64,000 nt of DNA from Bacteroidia bacterium (GTDB taxonomy: Bacteria; Bacteroidota; Bacteroidia; B-17B0; Aurantibacillaceae), in contig JAEUTQ010000065.1 in the NCBI GenBank assembly GCA_016787445.1, positions 54,393-118,392 on the forward strand, in the 5' to 3' direction. This document shows, piece by piece, positions 17,891 to 27,045 of the stretch. Both the position numbers and the translations under genes were made by a program. The notes beneath the pieces are model-generated. The model saw only the letters and a list, made by a program, of their open reading frames with translations. It had not been told where the DNA came from and searched no databases. Position 1 is the first letter of the stretch, and every line of letters begins with the position of its first letter.

Positions 17891-19261
17891 ATGAAGTTTT
17901 TAAAGTTTTCATTGCTATTCATTTCAATTTCATCATTGGCACAAAACAGTGATTCATTGATGCTCCGGAAGATTTATGATTTCTACTTAACGGAAAGTAA
18001 ATGTTATAAAAGTCTGGAAGTATTGTGCAAAACAATAGGTCCGAGATTAAGCGGATCCAAGAATGCTGAACAAGCTGTTTACTGGGCGAAGAAAGCTATG
18101 TACAATGCAGGAGCTGATACGGTTTATTTACAGCCCTGCATGGTTACACATTGGGAACGTGGTGAAAAAGAGAAATGCGAAATACGTTTTTCAAAACAAA
18201 AATCAACTCTACCACTTAATCTTATTGCATTGGGAGGTTCAGTAGCAACTCCGGTAAATGGACTAAACGCTCCGGTTATTGAAGTGAAAAGTTTTGAAGA
18301 ACTTGAACAGCTGGGTGAGAAAAATATCAAAGGAAAAGTGGTTTTTTACAATGTATTCTTCAACCCAAAAAACATTCGCACCGGAACTTCTTATGGTGAA
18401 ACTGTAAAGTACAGATACGATGGCCCATCTAAAGCGGCTAAGTATGGCGCTGTAGCAACAGTTGTTAGAAGCATGAGCTCATCCGATAATGATTCTCCGC
18501 ACACCGGTGTCATGAAATACGACTCAACGGTGAGCCTTACAAAAATTCCTGCTTTTGCTTTGAGTTTTAAAGCTGCGGATTTACTGAGTGAAAATTTAAA
18601 GAAAGATGCGCAGTTAAGTTTGTATTTAAAATCCAATTGTAAATCATTCCCTGATGCGCCTTCCTTTAATGTTATCGGTGAAATTAAAGGAAGTGAAAAA
18701 CCAAATGAATACATTATCACAGGCGGTCACTTAGATAGTTGGGATAATGGCGAAGGTGCGCATGATGATGGTGCCGGCGTTGTACAATCTATTGAAGCTT
18801 TAGCCATGTTCAAAAAATTAGGTGTAAAACCTAAGCACAGTATCCGTGCAGTTGCATTTATGAATGAAGAAAATGGCTTAGGCGGCGGCAAGGCTTATGG
18901 AAAAGAAGCTGAAGTAAAAAAACTAAAACACATAGCTGCCATTGAAACCGATGCCGGAGGTTTTACTCCCCGTGGTTTTGGCGTTGACACAACTGCCGGG
19001 ATGTACCAGACCGTTAGTAATTGGTTACCGTTATTTAAACCATACTTTATAACTTATATCAATCAAGGTGGCGGCGGTGCTGATATTGGTCCGCTGGAGA
19101 AATTAGGCGTTCCCTGCATTGGATACGAACCCGACGGACAGCGCTATTTTGATATACACCACACAGCTGATGACACATTTGATAAAGTAAATAAGCGTGA
19201 GTTAGAATTAGGAGCCGCCGCCATTGGAAGTTTAATGTATTTAATCGATAAATATCGTTAA
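17891..19261 (+). CDS. M28-family metallopeptidase with PA domain (carboxypeptidase Q-like)
   Basis: A secreted zinc aminopeptidase/carboxypeptidase, 456 residues with a signal peptide (cleavage near residue 17, SLAQ). A protease-associated insert occupies about 110-230. Zinc ligands are visible in order: GGHLDSWDNGEGAHDDGAG (His, Asp), NEENGLGG (catalytic Glu and ligand), IETDAGG (Asp) and FDIHHTADDTFD (His). Third gene of the recF cluster, 6 bases after the DUF721 gene. The specific substrate is not inferable. Confidence 0.92.
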   Translation: MKFLKFSLLFISISSLAQNSDSLMLRKIYDFYLTESKCYKSLEVLCKTIGPRLSGSKNAEQAVYWAKKAMYNAGADTVYLQPCMVTHWERGEKEKCEIRFSKQKSTLPLNLIALGGSVATPVNGLNAPVIEVKSFEELEQLGEKNIKGKVVFYNVFFNPKNIRTGTSYGETVKYRYDGPSKAAKYGAVATVVRSMSSSDNDSPHTGVMKYDSTVSLTKIPAFALSFKAADLLSENLKKDAQLSLYLKSNCKSFPDAPSFNVIGEIKGSEKPNEYIITGGHLDSWDNGEGAHDDGAGVVQSIEALAMFKKLGVKPKHSIRAVAFMNEENGLGGGKAYGKEAEVKKLKHIAAIETDAGGFTPRGFGVDTTAGMYQTVSNWLPLFKPYFITYINQGGGGADIGPLEKLGVPCIGYEPDGQRYFDIHHTADDTFDKVNKRELELGAAAIGSLMYLIDKYR

Positions 19262-19262
19262 C

Positions 19263-19835
19263 ATGAGCGCAAACTATTTAGAGAGTATTAAACGCCAGTT
19301 TTTGTATTACAAAGATCTAGGTGAAAAGGCCATGGAACAAATTCCGGAAGAAAAATTGCTTTGGCAATTCAATGCAGAAAGCAACAGTATTGCCACTATC
19401 GTTAAACATTTAAGTGGCAATATGATTTCACGTTGGACAGATTTCCTGACGAGTGATGGTGAAAAAGAGTGGCGAAATCGTGATGGAGAATTTGAAAACG
19501 ACATTAAAACCAAAACCGAATTAATGGCTACCTGGAATAAAGGTTGGGATTGCTTTTTTAACACAATCAATAGTCTTACAGAAAACGATTTACAGAAAAT
19601 TATTTACATCCGTAATCAAGGACATACAGTGATGGAGGCAATTAATCGTCAGTTAGCGCATTACCCCTACCATATCGGACAAATTGTTTTTGTTGCCAAG
19701 ATGATAAAGAATGAAGATTGGAAGAGTTTATCGATTCCAAGAAACAAATCGAATGAATACAACACCGAAAAATTCAGTCAGGAAAAATCAGTGAAACATT
19801 TCACAGAGGAATATTTAAAAAAGAAGAAAGATTAA
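19263..19835 (+). CDS. DUF1572/DinB-like metal-binding four-helix protein
   Basis: A 190-residue cytoplasmic protein of the DinB/DUF1572 superfamily. Three candidate metal-ligand histidines fit the family triad: IVKHLSGN near 49 and AHYPYHIGQ near 137. Many DinB relatives are thiol-dependent transferases or of unknown role. It begins 1 base after the M28 peptidase stop, and its own stop codon overlaps that of the convergent ung gene. Confidence 0.85.
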   Translation: MSANYLESIKRQFLYYKDLGEKAMEQIPEEKLLWQFNAESNSIATIVKHLSGNMISRWTDFLTSDGEKEWRNRDGEFENDIKTKTELMATWNKGWDCFFNTINSLTENDLQKIIYIRNQGHTVMEAINRQLAHYPYHIGQIVFVAKMIKNEDWKSLSIPRNKSNEYNTEKFSQEKSVKHFTEEYLKKKKD

Positions 19836-20506
19836 AAATCGAGACACCAGTTAATTGGTTTCTTTCCTTTTGCTCCCAGATACTCGTTCGTTTTACTAAA
19901 ATGTTTACATCCAAAAAACGCGCCGCGCGCAAGTGGAGAAGGATGCGCCGCTGTTAAAACCAAATGCTTATTGGCATCAATTAATTCTGCTTTGGCTTTG
20001 GCATAATTACCCCAAAGCAAAAACACCAAATTTTCTTTTTTATCGGATAATGTTTTGATGACTGAATCGGTGAATTGTTCCCAGCCTTTGTTTTGATGAC
20101 TTCCCGCAGTATTTGCTCTAACGGTTAAAGTCGCATTTAACAAAAACACACCTTGCTTAGCCCATTTCTCCAGATTACCGCTCAGAGGAATATCACAACC
20201 CACATCCGTCTTCAATTCTTTGAAAATATTCACCAACGATGGCGGCTGCCTCACCCCATCACTCACCGAAAAACACAGTCCGTTTGCTTGCCCCGGTCCG
20301 TGATAAGGGTCTTGACCCAAAATAACAACCTCTACTTCCTCGAATGGCGTGTAATCAAATGCAGCGAAAATACGGTTGCCTGGAGGATAAACAGTAAACT
20401 GTTCTCGCTCCCTTACTAAAAACGATTTTAGGTCGGAAAAATATGGCTTTTCGAACTCAGGCTTGAGAACATTTAACCAGCCTTCTTCTAATTTAGGTGC
20501 TATCAT
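19832..20506 (-). CDS. ung: Uracil-DNA glycosylase (family 1)
   Basis: Removes uracil from DNA in base-excision repair. 224 residues with the catalytic water-activating loop VVILGQDPYHGPGQANGLCFSV near 60-80, the FLLWGNYAK segment near 155, and the DNA-intercalating HPSPLARGAF loop near 188-197. Standard length. Convergent with the DinB-like gene with overlapping stop codons. Confidence 0.97.
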   Translation of the reverse strand: MIAPKLEEGWLNVLKPEFEKPYFSDLKSFLVREREQFTVYPPGNRIFAAFDYTPFEEVEVVILGQDPYHGPGQANGLCFSVSDGVRQPPSLVNIFKELKTDVGCDIPLSGNLEKWAKQGVFLLNATLTVRANTAGSHQNKGWEQFTDSVIKTLSDKKENLVFLLWGNYAKAKAELIDANKHLVLTAAHPSPLARGAFFGCKHFSKTNEYLGAKGKKPINWCLDF

Positions 20507-20551
20507 TCTTCGAATTTACCGGGGTTTTTAACACTGTGAAAAAGATTTTTT

Positions 20552-20580
20552 TTGAAGTTTTAAGCAAAAGTTTATATTTG
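20552..20580 (+). promoter_or_regulatory. Promoter of the 43-residue lipoprotein gene (TTG-N18-TATATTTG)
   Basis: A -33 TTG at 20552-20554 after a T-run and a perfect -7 TATATTTG at 20573-20580, 18 bases apart. The -7 is 22 bases upstream of the ATG. Confidence 0.7.
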
Positions 20581-20602
20581 CTATCTAAACACTAACAAAA
20601 CC

Positions 20603-20734
20603 ATGAAAAAAGTAATCATCTTCGCTTCTGCCTTCGTTTTAGCAGGTCTAACTTTAAGTTCTTGCAAATCACACGAAAAATGTCCAGCTTATTCTAAAGT
20701 TGATAACAGCTCATTATATAAAAAATCAGTTTAA
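20603..20734 (+). CDS. 43-residue lipoprotein, unknown function
   Basis: A small gene with its own promoter and terminator. The protein begins MKKVIIFASAFVLAGL and has lipobox TLSSC (Cys21), then a mature part of only 23 residues (CKSHEKCPAYSKVDNS, ending SLYKKSV). A CPAY motif in tiny lipoproteins is something I believe recurs in Bacteroidota, but I cannot verify it. The stand-alone transcription unit, lipobox and short polar tail argue for a real, possibly abundant, outer-membrane-anchored peptide. Confidence 0.75.
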   Translation: MKKVIIFASAFVLAGLTLSSCKSHEKCPAYSKVDNSSLYKKSV

Positions 20735-20767
20735 TTTTTTATTTCAAAGCTGATTTTGAAAACTTTT

Positions 20768-20788
20768 ACAGCCCCCTCGCGGGGCTGT
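20768..20788 (+). terminator. Terminator of the small lipoprotein gene
   Basis: ACAGCCCC and GGGGCTGT form an 8-bp stem with loop CTCGC. The T-tail is short (TTTG), so strength is uncertain. It sits between this gene and the convergent osmC gene. Confidence 0.75.
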
Positions 20789-20802
20789 TTGCATTTAAGC
20801 CC

Positions 20803-21210
20803 TTACCAAATAAACTTAATTTCTTGCTTAATATCCGGATGTAAACTCTTCGCAACCGGACAGGTAAATGCGGCGTGTTCATACATTTTCTTCTCCTTTT
20901 CCGAATAGTTTAATTTAGGCATGGTAACCGTTACATGAATTTCACCGATTCTTCTTGGATCGGCATACATAACTTTCGTAACCTCAGCAGTTGCTCCATC
21001 CGCTTTTGTAATGCCTTCCTTCATGGATACGATTCCCATTATTGATATCATGCAACTTGCCAATGCCGTTGCCACTAAATCGGTTGGCGAAAATGCCTCA
21101 CCTTTACCATGATTATCGGTTGGCGCATCAGTAATTATTGTTGTTCCACTCTTCACGTGAGTAGCTTCCGTTCTTAATTCACCCGGGTATTTTACTGTAC
21201 TTGTTATCAT
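20803..21210 (-). CDS. OsmC-family peroxiredoxin-like protein
   Basis: A 135-residue OsmC-fold protein. The two redox cysteines expected for the family are in LASCMISIMGI near 53 and FTCPVAKSL near 118. Family members reduce organic hydroperoxides, though this YhfA-like form may have other substrates. Single gene, convergent with the small lipoprotein gene and divergent from the next secreted protein. Confidence 0.9.
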   Translation of the reverse strand: MITSTVKYPGELRTEATHVKSGTTIITDAPTDNHGKGEAFSPTDLVATALASCMISIMGIVSMKEGITKADGATAEVTKVMYADPRRIGEIHVTVTMPKLNYSEKEKKMYEHAAFTCPVAKSLHPDIKQEIKFIW

Positions 21211-21263
21211 TATTTAGCTTTTTTTACACTCTAACAAATGTAGGATTAAACCCCAAAATTGTC

Positions 21264-21271
21264 TAACTTTG
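21264..21271 (+). promoter_or_regulatory. -7 element (TAACTTTG) abutting the 21277 gene
   Basis: Perfect TAnnTTTG match whose last base is 5 bases before the ATG, so a leaderless transcript is predicted. No clear -33 TTG. Confidence 0.45.
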
Positions 21272-21276
21272 TTACA

Positions 21277-22035
21277 ATGTATTTAAAGCGAATAGTCTTC
21301 ATTTTCACCCTTATAACCTCGGTTAAAGCATTTTCACAAAGTGCACCGGAGGCTTTAAAACAAGGGCAAGACTTGAATGTATTATATCGTCACGAGGGCA
21401 CTTTTAAAATTTTTGCTCACACACGTGGATATGGTATAGGATATCGCCGCGGCAAACACATTAGCGCAAAAACAAAATCATTACTGGAGTTTGAAGGTTT
21501 AAATCTGAGACATCCTAAAGAAATTAAAGTAAAAAGCAGTGACGAAGGTTCGAAGCGCTTTGTTTATGGGAAAATCAATAATGTAGCTTTACTCAGAATT
21601 GGAACCGGTATTCAGAATGTATTGTATAAAAGAGCCGATCGTAAATCCGTAGAAATTCGTTGTTCTTATATCATTGGTGGCGGATTAGCCGTTGCAAAAC
21701 CTTATTATGTTTTAACTTTTCGTAACGACCCTACCGGATCCAGTCCTACTAAACAATCTGTGAAATACAATGAAGAAACATTTAATCAAGACAGTGTAAT
21801 TGGTCGCGGTCCGTTTTTGGATGGCATCGACGAGTTACAATTGTATCCAGTAATCCACGGAAAATTAAACATGAGTTTTGAGTATGCACCATATTCACAT
21901 TGGGTACGCGCCATCGAAACCGGTGTATCTTGCGATTATTATCCGCGTGCTATTCCTATTATGGCTCGTAACCCGGCCGAAAACATTGTGGTTACATTAT
22001 ATGTTGGATTTGTATTTGGAAAGAAGTGGTTTTAA
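21277..22035 (+). CDS. Secreted protein of unknown function, probably a small beta-barrel
   Basis: 252 residues from the ATG at 21277 (a TTG six codons upstream is less likely, being upstream of the -7 element). Signal peptide ends near residue 20 (AFSQ). The mature chain has alternating hydrophobic and polar residues ([23 protein letters not shown]) and ends in an aromatic residue ([12 protein letters not shown]), typical of outer-membrane barrels. No family recognised. Two bases separate it from lipA, so they are likely co-transcribed. Confidence 0.75.
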   Translation: MYLKRIVFIFTLITSVKAFSQSAPEALKQGQDLNVLYRHEGTFKIFAHTRGYGIGYRRGKHISAKTKSLLEFEGLNLRHPKEIKVKSSDEGSKRFVYGKINNVALLRIGTGIQNVLYKRADRKSVEIRCSYIIGGGLAVAKPYYVLTFRNDPTGSSPTKQSVKYNEETFNQDSVIGRGPFLDGIDELQLYPVIHGKLNMSFEYAPYSHWVRAIETGVSCDYYPRAIPIMARNPAENIVVTLYVGFVFGKKWF

Positions 22036-22037
22036 AA

Positions 22038-22904
22038 ATGGAATCAGAAATTACCTCAACACCTAAAATAAAAAAACCGGATTGGTTACGTGTAAAACTT
22101 CCAATCGGCGAAGAATATCTTAAAGTTCGTGGAATTGTAAGCAAGCACAAACTTCACACCATTTGCGAAAGTGGAAACTGCCCAAATATGGGTGAGTGCT
22201 GGGGAGCCGGTACAGCCACCTTTATGATATTAGGAAATATCTGCACACGCTCTTGCGGATTTTGTGCGGTTGCAACCGGAAAACCAAAACCCGCGGATTG
22301 GGACGAACCTAAACGTGTTGCGAATTCCGTAAAATTAATGGGGGTAAAACATTGTGTTATTACGTCTGTAGACCGCGATGATTTAAAAGATGGTGGCTCT
22401 ATTATTTGGGCTGAAACCATTAAAGCCATTCGTGAAATTAGTCCTGAAACAAAATTTGAATGTTTAATCCCTGATTTCGCCGGAAAGTGGGAAAACTTAC
22501 AGCGCATCATTGATGTGAAACCCGACATCGTTTCTCATAACATTGAAACCGTAAGACGATTAACGGCGCAAGTTCGTATTCAAGCGAAGTACGATAGAAG
22601 CTTAGAAGTGATTAAACGACTGAATGCTGCCGGTGTAAAAACAAAAAGCGGATTAATGGTTGGATTAGGAGAAACTGATCAGGAAGTGTATGAAACCATC
22701 GATGATTTACGCAACTCTAATTGTGATGTGATGACTATCGGTCAATATTTGCAACCTACTCCAAAGCATTTACCGGTAGCGCGTTTTGTGCATCCTGATG
22801 ATTTCAAAAAATACAAAGACTACGCTTTAGAAAAAGGCTTCCGTTATGTTGAAAGCGGTCCGCTGGTACGTTCTTCTTACCACGCCGAAAAACACGTTTT
22901 TTAA
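22038..22904 (+). CDS. lipA: Lipoyl synthase
   Basis: Radical-SAM enzyme inserting two sulfurs into octanoylated lipoyl domains. 288 residues with the auxiliary-cluster cysteines in [13 protein letters not shown] near 45-57 and the radical-SAM triad in CTRSCGFC near 72-79; the C-terminal RSSYHAEK motif includes the Ser ligand. ATG at 22038 chosen over a GTG four codons upstream that overlaps the previous gene. No lipB in the window. Confidence 0.96.
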   Translation: MESEITSTPKIKKPDWLRVKLPIGEEYLKVRGIVSKHKLHTICESGNCPNMGECWGAGTATFMILGNICTRSCGFCAVATGKPKPADWDEPKRVANSVKLMGVKHCVITSVDRDDLKDGGSIIWAETIKAIREISPETKFECLIPDFAGKWENLQRIIDVKPDIVSHNIETVRRLTAQVRIQAKYDRSLEVIKRLNAAGVKTKSGLMVGLGETDQEVYETIDDLRNSNCDVMTIGQYLQPTPKHLPVARFVHPDDFKKYKDYALEKGFRYVESGPLVRSSYHAEKHVF

Positions 22905-22909
22905 TTGAG

Positions 22910-23980
22910 ATGAAAAAAATAATTTTCTTTCTTTTAATTGCATTCATGCCTTTTGGGAGTGTATTAGCTCAAACCAGAAACGAAAAGCAATTAGCGAAAG
23001 AAAAGGAAGCGAAAAGAAAGAGAGACGAGAAAGAGAGAAAGAAAAGAGAGAAGAAAGAGAAGAAAGAAAAAGCGAAAATTCCGGAAAACATTGAAGTGTT
23101 TCCTAAAAACTTTTTATTCAAACCAAAATTTGCTTACCCAAGCGTTATCTTTAATGTAAGCAGCCGCAAAAAAAACGGTGAAAATTTTAATTGGAAACCT
23201 TCCATTCCAGGCGTTGTTGGTGCAGCCATAAGAATTAAAAAAGTGTATGTTTCTGCCGCCTTTAAATTACCATCGGATAAAACACTCATCAAACAATATT
23301 GCGACACCAAATACACTGATATTTTCATTAATATCCAGGGACGAATTACATCGTGGGGATTTTTTTACAGAGATTACAAAGGTTACTATCTGAAAGATTA
23401 CGGCAAATTTTACTCGAATTGGAATGAAGATTCGTTGGGTTATCCTAAATCAAATAACCTTCATGTGATTGAAGGTGGATTAAATATTGGATTTAATTTC
23501 AATAAGAACTTTTCATTGAACGCAGCATTTGCTCAATCAGAAAGACAAAAGAAAAGTGCAGGTTCTTTCTTAATGAATATTTCGGAGCGCTATCAAAGAA
23601 TAGAAACAGATACAAACATTGTTCCTCCCGGACAAAAAGACAACTATCCTAATCTTGACAGATTACAAGCGGGTGATTTCTTAACTACACTCATAAGCTT
23701 TGGTGCCGGCTATCAATTTGTAATGGGGAAATTTCACTTGACACCGGTTTTATTAGCGGGTACAGGAGTTCAGTTTCAAAGTTATGTACAAAGCAGCTTT
23801 AAACGATTCTGGATTAACGTTCCGACTTATGTAAACGGACGCGCGCAATTTGGTTATAACGGCGATAACTTTTTTGCCAATGTCATTTATGGAATTGAAT
23901 TTAACACCATTCCAATTAAAGAATCACGCATTCGATTGTACTACCAAAACATTGAATTCGGATTAGGTATACGATTCTAA
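22910..23980 (+). CDS. Secreted barrel-like protein with Lys/Glu-rich N-terminal linker
   Basis: 356 residues with a signal peptide (VLAQ near 21), then about 35 residues almost wholly Lys, Glu, Arg and Asp (residues 25-60), then a beta-rich domain ending in FGLGIRF, an aromatic C-terminus typical of outer-membrane proteins. The charged linker may be a periplasmic or surface-binding segment. Follows lipA by 5 bases. Family not recognised. Confidence 0.75.
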   Translation: MKKIIFFLLIAFMPFGSVLAQTRNEKQLAKEKEAKRKRDEKERKKREKKEKKEKAKIPENIEVFPKNFLFKPKFAYPSVIFNVSSRKKNGENFNWKPSIPGVVGAAIRIKKVYVSAAFKLPSDKTLIKQYCDTKYTDIFINIQGRITSWGFFYRDYKGYYLKDYGKFYSNWNEDSLGYPKSNNLHVIEGGLNIGFNFNKNFSLNAAFAQSERQKKSAGSFLMNISERYQRIETDTNIVPPGQKDNYPNLDRLQAGDFLTTLISFGAGYQFVMGKFHLTPVLLAGTGVQFQSYVQSSFKRFWINVPTYVNGRAQFGYNGDNFFANVIYGIEFNTIPIKESRIRLYYQNIEFGLGIRF

Positions 23981-25170
23981 AAATCGTAGATGTCGATTAA
24001 ATCCTGAACTTCTGTTGGCTTTAAAGAATTACTTCCTTTTCGTTTATTAGGAATAACAATATTTCCATTGCCAGGATTTACATTATTCTCGCCCGGATCT
24101 ATTGTTCCGTTAATATCAATGGCCTCGTAAATGTTTTGATTATTCAAGTATGATTTTGTTCTTCCGATTCTGAATACTAAGCCCAAATTAAGAAAAATAG
24201 TTCCGCGAGGATTGTTCGAATAAAATTCGCCCAATGCATTTTTATTGTTTTTGTTATGCGTGTTAGAATAGAAAGCAATATAGTTACGTGTGCTAAATCC
24301 GGTGGCCACATAAAAATTAAACCACTTAGTTGGAACTACATCCAATCGCGCACCCGTTAACAATTCGTAACGACCGAAATGAATGGTTTTATCATTATTC
24401 ATTTTATAAATAGTGTCGTTATTCGAAAAATTAAATAATCCGCCTTGTGGCTTGGTGTAAATCGACATACGCACCACTTGATTAAAAGGGATATTTATAC
24501 TTGCATTGCGTGGGAACTGTACGCTAAAATTAAATTTATCAATTTGTCCGAATCTTAATCCCACGAATGGTAACCAAAATTTATTACCATATAAAAATGA
24601 TTTGGTAGCACCCAATCTTAAATTAAAATGTTTGGATGGAGAGTAACTCCAAAGTAAGGTTCCGGCCATACGATACGTTGCTTCACTTTGCGCTCCCTTT
24701 GTGATATCCTGTGTAATGAAAGGCGTGCTTTCAACAAAGAAAATAGAACGCTTACCAGTGTTATAAATCATTCTCAAACCAAAACCATATTTAGCTAAGG
24801 TATGTTGTGAAATGCCCTTAAATTTTGGTTGCAGATAATAGGCTGTACCTGCCAGTAATAAATGAAAATTGGAATTCACGCTACTGTCTTTGTTATACCA
24901 GTTAGCTGTAGCAACAGGCGCGTAAAAATTCAAACAAGTTTGTGTGATACCGTAAGATTTTAAATGTTTACTTACTTTATTGGAATCTCTAAGGTTTAAG
25001 TCTACTTCCGGCTTATTGTAATAATCCATGATACCGGTTGTGTTAAAAAAATGACGCGGTTCTTTCTTCTTTTTTGCCGGCTTTGTGCTTTGTGAAAAAC
25101 AAGAAAAGTTGAATGCCATTAAGACAAACAACATCATCCAGTGCGTATGCTGTATCTGCTGCTTATTCAT
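23977..25170 (-). CDS. Outer-membrane beta-barrel protein, possibly DUF6268-like
   Basis: 397 residues with a signal peptide (FSCFSQ near 27). The core has many amphipathic strands (FGLRMIYNTGKRSIFFVESTPF; LRLGATKSFLYGNKFWLPFVGLRFG). The last 70 residues are Asn/Gly-rich. No conserved catalytic residues. It is the last of four same-strand genes starting with an ECF sigma factor, 2 bases after the Spy-like gene, so it may be a target or sensor of that system; that is inference. Confidence 0.7.
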   Translation of the reverse strand: MNKQQIQHTHWMMLFVLMAFNFSCFSQSTKPAKKKKEPRHFFNTTGIMDYYNKPEVDLNLRDSNKVSKHLKSYGITQTCLNFYAPVATANWYNKDSSVNSNFHLLLAGTAYYLQPKFKGISQHTLAKYGFGLRMIYNTGKRSIFFVESTPFITQDITKGAQSEATYRMAGTLLWSYSPSKHFNLRLGATKSFLYGNKFWLPFVGLRFGQIDKFNFSVQFPRNASINIPFNQVVRMSIYTKPQGGLFNFSNNDTIYKMNNDKTIHFGRYELLTGARLDVVPTKWFNFYVATGFSTRNYIAFYSNTHNKNNKNALGEFYSNNPRGTIFLNLGLVFRIGRTKSYLNNQNIYEAIDINGTIDPGENNVNPGNGNIVIPNKRKGSNSLKPTEVQDLIDIYDF

Positions 25171-25172
25171 AG

Positions 25173-25607
25173 CTAGTCGCCGCTATTTCCCTTAATGGTT
25201 TTTATAATTTCCTTTTTAAACTCTTCTTCTGCCTTTCGGAGTAATCCGGTTTTTTTAGCACCGATTATTTTTTTAAACTTTTCGAAGTATTCCTTATGTA
25301 AATCTAATTCGGTTTGTTTCAATTTCAATTCGGCATTCAAATAACTTTCTGCTTCCGCATCCGTTTTAAAATCCGGTACATCATTATAGGCGCGGCGGAA
25401 ATTACGACGGGCAAATTTTATTTTGTCGGTATACTCATTATACACCGGCCAAAAACTTTGCGCTTCTTGCGTTGTTAAGTTTACCTTCTGTGTTATAAAA
25501 GAAACCTTCAGTGCCTCTACTTTATCTTGCTTGTCGGGCTGTGCTAAAACCGGCAAGCCAAAAGCTAATAGAAGTATAACAAATATGTATTTCAAACTAA
25601 ATTTCAT
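25173..25607 (-). CDS. Spy/LTXXQ-like periplasmic helical protein
   Basis: 144 residues with a signal peptide (PVLAQ near 22). The mature protein is helical and charged, with KVNLTTQEAQSFWPVYNEY, a pattern common in Bacteroidota proteins placed beside ECF sigma factors. Spy-like proteins are periplasmic chaperones or stress sensors. Its start lies 11 bases inside the upstream gene, indicating translational coupling. Confidence 0.8.
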   Translation of the reverse strand: MKFSLKYIFVILLLAFGLPVLAQPDKQDKVEALKVSFITQKVNLTTQEAQSFWPVYNEYTDKIKFARRNFRRAYNDVPDFKTDAEAESYLNAELKLKQTELDLHKEYFEKFKKIIGAKKTGLLRKAEEEFKKEIIKTIKGNSGD

Positions 25608-26385
25608 CTGTTATATCATTTACGTCAACATTCTCCAGAATATAGCTTTCGGTATTTTCATCTTCTGAAGTTGTTGTATTTTGTTCAAGTACTTTATTTA
25701 AATTTTTTTGCAAATCATCGGTATTTACAGCTTCAATTAATACTTCTTCATCAAAACTGTTCAATTGATTTGTTTTAATAATTTCGTTCTTATCCAAACA
25801 AGCCACCGTGTTACAATCTGTATTAACCGTGCCGTTATCTAAATTAAAAACATAGATTCCTAAACTAATCACAAGCATGGCCGCAATGGCATAGACTGTT
25901 TTCTTACTGAATACAATATGCAATACTTTTGTAAATACATCCTGCTCATTATTTCCAGCAGTAATTGTTGTGCGTACTTTAGGTGAGAAATTTTCAAAAT
26001 AACCGGCAGGAACTTCGAACACATTTTGCTTATCTATAGAAGCAAGCGTTGGATAAACACTCATTTCTTCGGCAAGCATTGCTTTCTCTTTTAAACGTAC
26101 AGCTGCGTCCTCAAAATAATTTTCAGGCACTACAAAAACAGACTTATTACGCAAAGCGCTTAACGAAGGGTATTGCGCTAATTCTGATTTGGATTCAAAA
26201 TAGCCCGAAGGGGTTACAAAAGGCAACTCCTTGCTTATCGAAGACAATAATTTGAATTCCTTCAACTCATCAGCCAGTTCAATTTTATGCATCATTTTTT
26301 GCGAAAATGAGCTAAAATAATCGCCGGGTACCGAGAAAGGATTATTCTCTTTATTTGACTTATTATTTTCTTCGTTCGGGTTCAT
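25597..26385 (-). CDS. Membrane protein with VPxxYFE repeats, putative anti-sigma factor
   Basis: 262 residues. The N-terminal 160 carry four copies of a motif of the form F-x-V-P-x-x-Y-F-E: NPFSVPGDYFSSF (15-27), LPFVTPSGYFESK (54-66), SVFVVPENYFEDA (82-94) and NVFEVPAGYFENF (121-133). Three are preceded by a second conserved piece (for example YPSLSALRNK). One membrane helix follows (about 163-180), then an acidic C-terminal domain with two cysteines (191, 196). The topology, cytoplasmic repeats then one helix, fits an anti-sigma factor; it starts 32 bases after the sigma gene. No zinc-binding anti-sigma motif is present, so the role is inferred. Confidence 0.75.
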   Translation of the reverse strand: MNPNEENNKSNKENNPFSVPGDYFSSFSQKMMHKIELADELKEFKLLSSISKELPFVTPSGYFESKSELAQYPSLSALRNKSVFVVPENYFEDAAVRLKEKAMLAEEMSVYPTLASIDKQNVFEVPAGYFENFSPKVRTTITAGNNEQDVFTKVLHIVFSKKTVYAIAAMLVISLGIYVFNLDNGTVNTDCNTVACLDKNEIIKTNQLNSFDEEVLIEAVNTDDLQKNLNKVLEQNTTTSEDENTESYILENVDVNDITDEI

Positions 26386-26417
26386 TTATGGCTTTGACGC
26401 TATAATTCCTTTTAGGT

Positions 26418-26966
26418 TTAATGGTTCAGTAAATATTCTTCAATTTTTTTTGCAGCATGATGGTAAGAGGCCTTTAAAGCACCAACCGACGTTTCCAATA
26501 CCTCCGACATTTGTTCATAAGGCATTTCATCATAATACCTCATATTAAACACAACTCGCTGTTTTTCAGGCAAGGTCAATATAGCTTGTTGTAATTTTAA
26601 CTGAATGGCATCCCCTTTAAAATACTCATCAGATTCCAAGGTTTGGCTTAACAGATACTCAATTGGTTCTAAAGAAACGGTGTTTCTTTTTTGCTTTTGG
26701 CGCAAAAAAGTAAGGGCCTCATTCGTGGCAATACGATATAACCAGGTAAAAAGCTGAGACTCTTCCTTAAAGTTTTCCAAACCCTTCCACACCTTAATAA
26801 AGGTATTCTGCATCACGTCGTCAGCATCATCATGATCGATTACAATTTTTCGTATTTGCCAGTAAATTTTTTGCTGATACTTCTCTATAAGATGGTGTAA
26901 AGCCATATTACGGGAAGATTCCTCCCCATACAACTTTAATATTTCTTCATCAGATAAGTGCTTCAC
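26418..26966 (-). CDS. ECF-type RNA polymerase sigma factor
   Basis: 182 residues. Region 2 is visible as MQNTFIKVWKGLENF...LFTWLYRIATNEALTFLRQKQKR (about 50-95), and region 4 as LPEKQRVVFNMRYYDEMPYEQMSEVLETSVGALKASYHHAAKKIEEYL at the C-terminus. The start codon is GTG, immediately after an in-frame TAA, so no longer version exists. It leads a four-gene envelope cluster. A hairpin-like GACG...CGTC sequence precedes the start. Confidence 0.93.
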   Translation of the reverse strand: MKHLSDEEILKLYGEESSRNMALHHLIEKYQQKIYWQIRKIVIDHDDADDVMQNTFIKVWKGLENFKEESQLFTWLYRIATNEALTFLRQKQKRNTVSLEPIEYLLSQTLESDEYFKGDAIQLKLQQAILTLPEKQRVVFNMRYYDEMPYEQMSEVLETSVGALKASYHHAAKKIEEYLLNH

Positions 26967-27045
26967 TTACGATTAGACGCTTAAAAAACGTCAAAGTTTA
27001 ATTTGGCTTTTATAAAACTAAAAAAATTTATTCATTTGTAGTGTT

